From assembly GCA_003166055.1 (NCBI GenBank), contig PMWR01000302.1:5177-18821 (forward strand): a stretch of 13,645 nucleotides of DNA, given 5' to 3'. Positions 6,247-12,866 of the stretch are shown in pieces. The notes under the pieces are model-generated. The model made no database searches and was not told where the DNA came from. It saw only the letters and a program-made list of their open reading frames with translations. A program made the translations under genes and the position numbers. Position 1 is the stretch's first letter; every line of letters starts with the position of its first letter. The stretch comes from Acidobacteriaceae bacterium. GTDB lineage: Bacteria > Acidobacteriota > Terriglobia > Terriglobales > Acidobacteriaceae.

Positions 6247-9189
6247 ATGTCAGCCACCATCAACGGCAAGACGCAGGTGATTCAGCCCGGAGAGCGCCTG
6301 ATCGACGCGATTAATCGCAGCGGTGTTGAGATTCCGCAGGTTTGTTACCACCCCCAACTGGGACCGATCCAGACATGCGACACCTGCATGGTGGAGGTGA
6401 ACGGCAAGCTGGTAAGAGCCTGTGGCACCCTCATTGAGGACGGCATGAATGTGGTCACGTCCTCGCCGCGCGCGGACGCTGCGCAGCGCGAAGCCTTTGA
6501 CCGGATCCTCGGCAATCATCTGCTCTACTGCACGGTCTGCGATAACAACAACGGTAACTGCACGGTGCATAACACGACCAAGCTTCTTAACGTCGAGCAC
6601 CAGGAAATTGCTTACAAGGCCAAGCCGTATGAAGTGGACATGTCCAATCCCTTCTACCGCTACGATCCCGATCAATGCATCCTGTGCGGACGGTGCGTTG
6701 AAGCCTGCCAGAACCTGCAGGTGAACGAAACGCTAAGCATCGATTGGGAGAATGCGCATCCACGCGTGTTGTGGGATGGCGGCGCGCCTATTGGCGAATC
6801 GAGCTGCGTCTCCTGCGGGCACTGCGTGACGGTTTGCCCGTGCAATGCGCTGATGGAAAAATCAATGCTGGGTGAAGCCGGCTACTTTACCGCGTTGTCC
6901 AAACCCGCGCTGGACGGCATGATCGACGTGGTCAAGGGCGTCGAACCGGAAGTGGGCTATGGGGCGATTCTGCAGCTCTCCGAAGTGGAAGCAACCATGC
7001 GCGAGTCGCACATCAAGCGCACAAAAACGGTCTGCACCTACTGCGGCGTCGGGTGCAGTTTCGAAATCTGGACGAAGGGCCGGCATATTCTCAAAGTCGA
7101 ACCGGCTCACGGCCCGGCCAATGGAGTCTCAACCTGCATCAAGGGAAAGTTCGGGTGGGACTATGTGAACAGCCCTGACCGGCTCACCAAGCCCCTGATC
7201 CGCGAAAGGGACGGTTTTCGCGAAGCTACATGGGATGAAGCGCTCACTCTGGTGGCGCGCAGGTTTGCCGAGATCAAGGCCGCTACGGGACCCGACTCGC
7301 TGGCCTTCATCTCTTCTTCAAAGTGTACCAATGAAGAAAGCTATCTGATGCAGAAGCTGGCTCGCGCAGTTATCGGCACCAATAACATGGATAACTGCTC
7401 GCGCTACTGCCAGGCGCCCGCGACAACGGGGCTGTTTCGCACGGTTGGGTATGGCGGCGACTCCGGCTCCATCTCCGATATCGAGCAGGCGGGGCTTGTG
7501 GTGATCATCGGGAGCAATACAGCCGAAAGCCATCCGGTGCTTGCTACGCGCGTCAAGCGCTCGCATAAGCTGCGCGGCCAGAAGCTCATCGTGTCCGATT
7601 TGCGCGAGAACGAAATGGCGCGGCGTGCCGATGTCTTCCTGCATCCGCGCCCCGGCACAGATTTGATTTGGCTCTCGGCAGTGACGCGCTACATTCTGGA
7701 GAACGGGCTTGCGGACCAGGCATTCATCGATAAGTGGGTGAATGGCGCCGCGGAATACCTCAAGAGCCTTGAGCCTTTCACGATGGAGATGGCCAGCCAA
7801 CGGACAGGACTGCCCATTGAAACGCTGACCAAAGTCGCGCGCATGATCGCGGAGGCCGATGGCGTCTGCGTACTGTGGGCGATGGGTGTTACGCAGCACA
7901 CCATGGGCTCGGATACGTCAACGGCCATCTCGAATCTGCTGCTCGCCACGGGAAATTACATGAAGCCAGGAACGGGCGCTTACCCCCTGCGCGGGCATAA
8001 CAACGTGCAAGGCGCAAGCGACCATGGCGCGATGCCGAATTACTTCCCCGGCTACCAGAAGGTGGACGACCCGGTCATCCGAGCCAAGTTTGAAAAGGCA
8101 TGGAATGTGACCTTGCCGCCCAAGCCCGGACTCGATAATCACCTGATGATCGACGCCATTCACGATGGGCGGCTGAAATCGATGTATGTTTTCGGCGAAG
8201 AGATGAGCATGGTTGACTCAAACGCGAATTATGTTGGGGATGCGCTCTCGAAACTGGACTTCTTTGTGATGCAGGAGATTTTTTTCAGCGAGACTTGCCG
8301 CTTTGCCGACGTTATTCTTCCTGCGAGCCCAAGCCTCGAAAAGGAAGGCACATTCACCAGTACGGAAAGGCGCATCCAACGGCTCTATCGGGCGATGGAA
8401 CCGCTTGGAGAAAGCCGTCCAGACTGGGAGATTATTCAGGACATCGCGAACCGGCTGGGTGCCGGCTGGAGTTATGAGCATCCCTCCCAGATATACAAAG
8501 AGATAGCTCCGCTCACGCCGCTGCTGGCGGGCGTCACTTATGAGCGGCTCGAAGGTTTTACGTCACTGCAATGGCCGGTGGCCGAAGATGGCAGCGACCA
8601 GCCACTGCTCTATACCAAGCAGTTCAAGTTTCCCGACGGCAAGGCCAACTTCTTTCCCCTCACATGGTCGGAGCCATCGGATCAACAGGATGCCGAGTAC
8701 GATTTGCACCTGAACAACGGTCGCCTGCTTGAGCACTTCCACGAAGGCAACATGACGTATCGCACCCAGGGCATTCGGGAAAAGACTCCTTGCACTTTTG
8801 TTGAGGTTTCGCCGGAGCTTGCAAGCGATCGTGGAATCCAGACCGGCAGCTGGGTGCAGCTCACCTCGCGCTACGGAAAGGTTCGCGCGCAGGCGGTCAT
8901 CACTACGCGGGTTCAAGGAAAAGAACTCTACATGCCCATGAACTCAGTCGAAGAGCCGGTCAACCGCCTCACCAGCAGTCATACGGACAAGGCGACGCAC
9001 ACTCCGGCATACAAGGAGACTTCCGTGCATCTGAAGGTGCTGGGGGAAACCGGCGACAACCCACTGCCACGCACCAACTCCCGCTTCGGCCATCCGACTC
9101 CACAGAACGGCGTCGAAGTGGAACGCAAGTGGAAGCGGAAGGACTATCGCCAGCCCGGAAACGACTTGGTCCAGATACAAACGCACTAG
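6247..9189 (+). CDS. forC: Formate dehydrogenase catalytic subunit, ForC/YjgC type (FdhF family, Mo-bis-PGD, Cys-Gln active site)
   Basis: Cytoplasmic enzyme oxidising formate to CO2. ATG 6247 is chosen because GGAGG (6231-6235) lies 11 bases upstream and MSATINGK begins the ferredoxin fold. In-frame ATGs at 6190 and 6229 have no such site. It has 980 residues. Order: a 2Fe-2S domain (C33, C44, C47, C59); a His-Cys3 cluster motif (H91, C95, C98, C105); two 4Fe-4S motifs (C144/C147/C150/C154 and C187/C190/C193/C197); then the molybdopterin domain with its own 4Fe-4S site (C263, C266, C270, C297). The catalytic motif NNMDNCSRYCQAPATTGLF has C388 (codon TGC, not selenocysteine TGA) followed by Gln389, where classical formate dehydrogenases have His. 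That Cys-Gln pair and the overall sequence match B. subtilis YjgC/ForC, a menaquinone-linked enzyme. The DUF1641 partner follows 28 bp downstream. Annotation pipelines usually label it fdhF or formate dehydrogenase subunit alpha. Confidence 0.95.
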   Translation: MSATINGKTQVIQPGERLIDAINRSGVEIPQVCYHPQLGPIQTCDTCMVEVNGKLVRACGTLIEDGMNVVTSSPRADAAQREAFDRILGNHLLYCTVCDNNNGNCTVHNTTKLLNVEHQEIAYKAKPYEVDMSNPFYRYDPDQCILCGRCVEACQNLQVNETLSIDWENAHPRVLWDGGAPIGESSCVSCGHCVTVCPCNALMEKSMLGEAGYFTALSKPALDGMIDVVKGVEPEVGYGAILQLSEVEATMRESHIKRTKTVCTYCGVGCSFEIWTKGRHILKVEPAHGPANGVSTCIKGKFGWDYVNSPDRLTKPLIRERDGFREATWDEALTLVARRFAEIKAATGPDSLAFISSSKCTNEESYLMQKLARAVIGTNNMDNCSRYCQAPATTGLFRTVGYGGDSGSISDIEQAGLVVIIGSNTAESHPVLATRVKRSHKLRGQKLIVSDLRENEMARRADVFLHPRPGTDLIWLSAVTRYILENGLADQAFIDKWVNGAAEYLKSLEPFTMEMASQRTGLPIETLTKVARMIAEADGVCVLWAMGVTQHTMGSDTSTAISNLLLATGNYMKPGTGAYPLRGHNNVQGASDHGAMPNYFPGYQKVDDPVIRAKFEKAWNVTLPPKPGLDNHLMIDAIHDGRLKSMYVFGEEMSMVDSNANYVGDALSKLDFFVMQEIFFSETCRFADVILPASPSLEKEGTFTSTERRIQRLYRAMEPLGESRPDWEIIQDIANRLGAGWSYEHPSQIYKEIAPLTPLLAGVTYERLEGFTSLQWPVAEDGSDQPLLYTKQFKFPDGKANFFPLTWSEPSDQQDAEYDLHLNNGRLLEHFHEGNMTYRTQGIREKTPCTFVEVSPELASDRGIQTGSWVQLTSRYGKVRAQAVITTRVQGKELYMPMNSVEEPVNRLTSSHTDKATHTPAYKETSVHLKVLGETGDNPLPRTNSRFGHPTPQNGVEVERKWKRKDYRQPGNDLVQIQTH

Positions 9190-9217
9190 CTGGATGTGTT
9201 GGCAAGGAGAATGAAAG

Positions 9218-9694
9218 ATGGCTCGACCGATCTCTCTTGAGTTACCGCCGCGCGATCCGCGCCAGGAGCTGCGCAAACGCCTTGAAGAAGCTCCGATCGA
9301 ACACGCTGAGGCCCTGCTCGACTCGTACGAGTTATTGCAGCAGTTACATGAGCACGGCATTTTTCAACTGCTGCGTGGCGTACTTGGCGCGAGCGACAAA
9401 CTGGTTGAAACCGCAGTTGACGCCGCCAAATCGGACGAATCAGTACGGGCCATTCGCAACGCGGTAATTCTCGGCAAGATGTTGGGATCCATCAATCCGG
9501 AGGTGTTGCAATGCGTGGCGACAGCGGCCGGAGAGACGCTCGGATGCTACCAAAAGCCGGTGATTGAGCCGCCGGGGCTGTTCGCGCTCTTGAGCCAGTT
9601 TCGCCACCAGGAACTTCGCCGAAGCATCGCACTGGTTAACAGGTTTTTGGAAACTCTCGGGAATCAGATCAAATTACGAGGGAGTTGCAAATAG
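9218..9694 (+). CDS. forE: DUF1641 protein, ForE/YjgD-type partner subunit of the formate dehydrogenase
   Basis: This is a small, soluble-looking helical protein of 158 residues with no signal peptide or obvious membrane span. AAGGAGA (9204-9210) lies seven bases upstream of the ATG. The central segment, LLDSYELLQQLHEHGIFQLL then GVLGASDKLVETAVDAA and AIRNAVILGKMLGSINPEVL, is the DUF1641 pattern found next to YjgC-type formate dehydrogenases. In B. subtilis the equivalent protein (ForE) forms a two-subunit complex with ForC and is needed to hand electrons to menaquinone. By homology and its place 28 bp after the catalytic gene, I infer the same role here: docking ForC to the membrane quinone pool. 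The protein also holds a few cysteines with no cluster motif. Confidence 0.85.
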   Translation: MARPISLELPPRDPRQELRKRLEEAPIEHAEALLDSYELLQQLHEHGIFQLLRGVLGASDKLVETAVDAAKSDESVRAIRNAVILGKMLGSINPEVLQCVATAAGETLGCYQKPVIEPPGLFALLSQFRHQELRRSIALVNRFLETLGNQIKLRGSCK

Positions 9695-9733
9695 GCACGG
9701 AATCATTGAACGAAGCAGCATTGGAGGGGATGT

Positions 9734-10945
9734 ATGTCGAACACGAATCGCTGGGGACTCGCAGCAGCGGGCTTTTTGATGCAGATGGCGCTTGGCGCGG
9801 TGTATGCATGGAGCGTCTTTCGAATTCCTCTCACAAAACAGTTTCACTGGACTGTACCGCAGGTGACGCTCGCCTTCACCATTTGCGTTTCTGTGGTCGG
9901 ATTCGCGGCTTTTTTCGGAGGTCTATGGCTAAACAAGAAAGGCCCGCGCATTGTCGCGCTCACGGGCGGGTTTCTCTATGGCTCCGGAATCTTCCTGGCC
10001 AGCTTTTCTGCGGACAAGCTCTGGTGGCTCTACATGAGTTATGGACTTATCGGTGGCATCGGGCTGGGGTTCGGTTACATTGTTCCTGTCGCTGTGCTGG
10101 TTAAGTGGTTTCCCGACCGCAGGGGACTTATCACTGGGATTGCCGTTGGCGGGTTCGGTCTAGGCGCTCTCGTAACCGCTCCTGTAGCCACGCATCTTAT
10201 CCAGTCCATCGGCGTCTTGCAGACATTTGCGTGGCTCGGCATTGCCTATCTGGTTATTACCATGGCGACAGGCTATTTTATGCAGAACCCACCGGCCGGG
10301 TGGAAGCCGGAGGGATGGACTCCCAGCGCAACCCTGAGCGCTCAGCGCGCAACAACGGATTACACTCTCGGCGGTGCTCTCGGCACGTGGCAATGGTGGG
10401 CGCTCTGGGTGCTTCTGTTTCTGAATACTTCTGCGGGCATTTCGCTTATCTCGCAGGAGTCGCCGATGTTCCAGGAGATCGGTAAGGCTAGTGCAATCGT
10501 TGCGGCCGGCATGGTTGGCGTCGCCAGCATCGGAAACTCCGTCGGCCGAATCTTCTGGGCTTCAATCTCCGATGTCATCACCCGGCGATGGACGTTCGCT
10601 GTGATGTTCCTGGTTCAGGTGGGTCTCTTCTTCTTACTGCCTTCCGTTTCATCTGTCATGCTCCTGACGATTGTCTCGTTCGTGATTCTGATGTGCTATG
10701 GGGGCGGGTTCGGTACCATGCCGGCTTTCGCCGCCGACTATTTCGGTTCAAAGAATGTAGGCCCCATCTACGGCCTGATGTTGACCGCATGGGGCGCAGC
10801 AAGCGCATTCGGCCCATTGCTCATCGCGAAGATGCACGAGTCCAGCAAAACGTATGTCGGCGGTTTGCATGTCATCGCGGGCATTATGGCCGTCTCGGTT
10901 ATATTGCCGATTCTGGTTTCGCCGCCGAAAGCGAATACGGTTTAA
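9734..10945 (+). CDS. OFA-family (oxalate/formate antiporter, OxlT-like) MFS transporter
   Basis: A 403-residue major facilitator with about 12 hydrophobic segments. GGAGGGG (9723-9729) precedes the ATG, 39 bp after the DUF1641 gene. OFA-family features are GAVYAWSVFRIPL in helix 1, the WFPDRRGLITGIAVGGFGLG loop (125-144), NTSAGISLISQE at the start of the second half, and GRIFWASISD. OxlT of Oxalobacter uses Arg272 and Lys355 to bind oxalate. By my remembered alignment the Arg is kept (R272 in GRIFW), but the Lys position in TM11 is Trp353 (LTAWGAAS). Oxalate exchange is therefore uncertain. With an exported decarboxylase upstream, the substrate could be formate, or another monocarboxylate. 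It is the last gene of the putative oxdC-forC-forE-OFA unit. Family assignment is firm; substrate is inferred. Confidence 0.88.
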   Translation: MSNTNRWGLAAAGFLMQMALGAVYAWSVFRIPLTKQFHWTVPQVTLAFTICVSVVGFAAFFGGLWLNKKGPRIVALTGGFLYGSGIFLASFSADKLWWLYMSYGLIGGIGLGFGYIVPVAVLVKWFPDRRGLITGIAVGGFGLGALVTAPVATHLIQSIGVLQTFAWLGIAYLVITMATGYFMQNPPAGWKPEGWTPSATLSAQRATTDYTLGGALGTWQWWALWVLLFLNTSAGISLISQESPMFQEIGKASAIVAAGMVGVASIGNSVGRIFWASISDVITRRWTFAVMFLVQVGLFFLLPSVSSVMLLTIVSFVILMCYGGGFGTMPAFAADYFGSKNVGPIYGLMLTAWGAASAFGPLLIAKMHESSKTYVGGLHVIAGIMAVSVILPILVSPPKANTV

Positions 10946-11001
10946 GACTGCAGGCCGGCGAAGTCGATGGGGTGGCAACGGAAGCATTTTGTTTTTAGGC
11001 C

Positions 11002-11030
11002 TTGACAATGTCAGCCCGACAGGTTACTTT
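11002..11030 (+). promoter_or_regulatory. Sigma-70 promoter of the membrane protein/regulator operon
   Basis: TTGACA (11002-11007), 17 bases, TACTTT (11025-11030). Transcription would begin near 11037, so the leader before the ATG at 11051 is only about 14 bases. The -10 lies inside the palindromic site at 11026-11042, and the -35 lies in a second short perfect palindrome (TGACAATGTCA, 11003-11013). Confidence 0.65.
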
Positions 11031-11042
11031 GCAATGTAAAGT
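11026..11042. promoter_or_regulatory. Operator-like palindrome, copy 1
   Basis: ACTTTGCAATGTAAAGT is a 17-bp imperfect palindrome with one mismatched pair. It overlaps the -10 element and the likely transcription start of the promoter at 11002. Two near-identical copies lie at 12079 and 12115. The position suggests repression when bound, most likely by the winged-helix protein encoded at 11655 (inference). Confidence 0.7.
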
Positions 11043-11050
11043 GAGTTTGC

Positions 11051-11665
11051 ATGAATGACCTGAACAGAGCGCTCGGAGACATCAGCAGTATCCGAAGGCA
11101 GGTGGCGCGTAGTACGGAGTTCAGGGGTTATGGCCCCGCGACGCTGGCTGCGACGGGCGGCATCGCGATTTTGGCGGCAACTGCGCAGACGCTATGGCTA
11201 CCTGATCCGGCCAACCGCATCGCGGCGTACCTGGCCATCTGGATCTCGACTGCTGTTGTTTCGGCTGGCTTGATTGGTGTGCAGATGGTGACTCGCACAC
11301 ACCGCATGCACTCGGGCATGGCTGACGAGATGATCCGGATGGCAGTGGAGCAGTTTCTGCCGGCGGCCGTCGCGGGCGCGCTGATGACACTCGTGCTGGC
11401 TAGTTCTGTTCCGTCGGCTCTGTGGATGCTCCCGGGACTTTGGCAGGTCATTTTCAGTCTCGGTGTCTTCTCATCATGCCGGTTTCTGCCCCGGCCAATG
11501 GCCGCGGCAGGCGTCTGGTATGTGCTGACTGGGATGGCCTGCATCATGCTGGCGAATGGCCGCGCTCTCTCTCCGTGGGCGATGGGAATTCCGTATGGAG
11601 CAGGGCAGTTGCTGGTGGCGGGAATTTTGTTCTTTACCGCGCGGAAGGGCAGCGATGAAAGCTAA
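11051..11665 (+). CDS. Six-helix integral membrane protein of unknown function
   Basis: 204 residues with a short charged N terminus (MNDLNRALGDISSIRRQVAR) and six hydrophobic stretches, about 27-50, 57-80, 101-126, 129-146, 149-167 and 174-195. I do not recognise a named family. The ribosome binding site is weak (AAAGTGAG, 11038-11045, very close to the ATG). Its end overlaps the start of the winged-helix regulator by 11 bases, so the two are translated from one message. Such membrane protein/winged-helix pairs occur in Acidobacteria; a role as a sensor or partner of the regulator is possible but is a guess. A palindromic operator lies in its promoter, so it is probably under the control of its neighbour. 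Confidence 0.85.
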   Translation: MNDLNRALGDISSIRRQVARSTEFRGYGPATLAATGGIAILAATAQTLWLPDPANRIAAYLAIWISTAVVSAGLIGVQMVTRTHRMHSGMADEMIRMAVEQFLPAAVAGALMTLVLASSVPSALWMLPGLWQVIFSLGVFSSCRFLPRPMAAAGVWYVLTGMACIMLANGRALSPWAMGIPYGAGQLLVAGILFFTARKGSDES

Positions 11666-12059
11666 GCACACCGGCAGTTCAGGGCGAACGAGTGAAGGCC
11701 GCTTCGCGTACGAAGGACTGGATCGGGTGATTCACGAGCGTGCGCGCCTCAGCGTTCTGACGTCTTTGCTTACCAATCCCAAGGGACTTACGTTCGGAGA
11801 TCTCAAACAGCTGTGTGCTCTTACAGACGGCAATCTCAGCAGGCACCTGAGCGTACTGGAAAAGGCAAAGATGGTGGAGATATTGAAGGGGCACGATCGA
11901 AATCGTCCGCAAACTCTCTGTCGCATCACTGCCAACGGCCGCAAGCGCTATCTCGAATATCTTTCCACGCTTGAACAGGTGGTCCGAGACGCGGCGAAGG
12001 GAAGTACAGCAGAGTCCGCTTCCAGTTTGCTCCACGGCTTTGCTGCAACGCGGGCGTAG
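11655..12059 (+). CDS. Winged-helix DNA-binding transcriptional regulator (HTH_34/MarR-ArsR-like)
   Basis: 134 residues from ATG 11655, chosen because GAAGGG (11644-11649) lies five bases upstream. An upstream in-frame start at 11556 would add residues that only shadow the membrane gene. The helix-turn-helix is at about residues 45-72 (LTFGDLKQLCALTDGNLSRH, then LSVLEKAKMVE), with a wing at 73-92 (ILKGHDRNRPQTLCRIT), as in PF13601-type winged-helix proteins. A C-terminal helix (98-113) probably dimerises. No effector domain is present. It overlaps the membrane gene by 11 bases and precedes uppS by about 60 bases. Three palindromic sites, one before its own operon and two before uppS, are the obvious candidates for its binding sites. 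It is most likely an autoregulated repressor, but the direction of control is inferred. Confidence 0.88.
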   Translation: MKAKHTGSSGRTSEGRFAYEGLDRVIHERARLSVLTSLLTNPKGLTFGDLKQLCALTDGNLSRHLSVLEKAKMVEILKGHDRNRPQTLCRITANGRKRYLEYLSTLEQVVRDAAKGSTAESASSLLHGFAATRA

Positions 12060-12078
12060 ACCCCTTTTTTGCGAGGTA

Positions 12079-12095
12079 ACTTTACAGTGCAAAGT
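12079..12095. promoter_or_regulatory. Operator-like palindrome, copy 2
   Basis: ACTTTACAGTGCAAAGT is 17 bp with one mismatched pair. It matches copy 1 (11026) at 14 of 17 positions, and lies 36 bp centre to centre from copy 3. Its central GTG (12087) is a possible uppS start codon, with GAGGT at 12073-12077. Confidence 0.7.
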
Positions 12096-12114
12096 AATAT
12101 TGTGCCGTTCAATA

Positions 12115-12131
12115 ACTTTGCGATGCAAAGT
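12115..12131. promoter_or_regulatory. Operator-like palindrome, copy 3, over the uppS start codon
   Basis: ACTTTGCGATGCAAAGT is 17 bp with one mismatched pair. The ATG at its centre (12123-12125) is the likely uppS start, so a bound regulator would sit on the beginning of the gene. No clear -35/-10 pair is visible around copies 2 and 3. Confidence 0.7.
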
Positions 12132-12866
12132 GACAATCCGAAAGGATTGCACGTAGCTATCATTATGGACGGCAATGGCCGCTGGGCGACACGACGCGGC
12201 CTTCCCCGCGTTGCCGGTCATCGCGCCGGAGCGGCCGCATTGCGGCGCGTCGTTGAATGCGCGCCGGACATGGGAATCGGTTGCCTCTCGGTCTACGCGT
12301 TTTCTTCTGACAACTGGCGCCGGCCCGCTTCAGAGGTGCAGAGCATTTTCTGGTTGTTACGCGCACTTCTGCGGCTGGAGACGGAGCGTCTCCGGCAGCG
12401 CGGTGTCCGTCTGCAGGTCATTGGCCGGCGCGATCGATTGGGGAAACCGGTGCAGTGCGAAATCGACAAGGCTGAAAGCGCAACCGCAACCGGGCGACGC
12501 CTTCATCTACGCGTGGCCATCGACTACTCTTCCCGCGACGCGATCGCACGTGCAGCGATAAGCGCGGCCGATGTGTTTTCCCGAGAGCTGCGGCCCGCGG
12601 TCGATCAGATGGCATATGCGCTGATGCAGACCTTGACCGCGGAGAGCGGAGACGTGGATTTGCTGATTCGCACAGGCGGCGAGAAGCGTCTTTCCGACTT
12701 TCTGCTGTGGGAGTCGGCATATGCCGAACTTGTGTTTACGGATCGTATGTGGCCGGACTTTGATGCAGGTGACTTGGAAGCCGCACTGGAGGAATTCAGC
12801 CGCAGGGAACGCCGCTTTGGCAGTGTCCGCGAAACTGCCGCGCTCACGACGGGCGGTGCGCGATGA
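12123..12866 (+). CDS. uppS: Cis-prenyltransferase, undecaprenyl diphosphate synthase-like (UppS), divergent clade
   Basis: UppS-type enzymes add isopentenyl diphosphate in cis to an allylic starter, giving long polyprenyl diphosphates for wall or lipid carriers. From ATG 12123 the protein is 247 residues, the usual length. Motifs are [13 protein letters not shown] (catalytic D16), [12 protein letters not shown] (H33), [11 protein letters not shown], and [18 protein letters not shown] followed by [11 protein letters not shown] (R183, R189, E202). The canonical NYGGRWDI motif reads DYSSRDAI (134-141), a marked deviation. No ribosome binding site precedes 12123. GTG 12087 (with GAGGT nine bases upstream) and TTG 12069 are in-frame alternatives, and starting there would make both operator palindromes coding. 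The 3' end overlaps the radical SAM start (ATGA). Its partner genes and private operators suggest it may be a specialised copy rather than the housekeeping enzyme. Confidence 0.9.
   Translation: MQSDNPKGLHVAIIMDGNGRWATRRGLPRVAGHRAGAAALRRVVECAPDMGIGCLSVYAFSSDNWRRPASEVQSIFWLLRALLRLETERLRQRGVRLQVIGRRDRLGKPVQCEIDKAESATATGRRLHLRVAIDYSSRDAIARAAISAADVFSRELRPAVDQMAYALMQTLTAESGDVDLLIRTGGEKRLSDFLLWESAYAELVFTDRMWPDFDAGDLEAALEEFSRRERRFGSVRETAALTTGGAR

Noticed and set aside
7408..7413. Possible selenocysteine at the formate dehydrogenase active site
   Set aside because: The codon is TGC followed by CAG; there is no in-frame TGA, so the enzyme is the Cys form.
11556..11654. Earlier start for the winged-helix regulator at 11556
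   Set aside because: The added residues lie out of frame over the membrane protein gene, and ATG 11655 has a good ribosome binding site.
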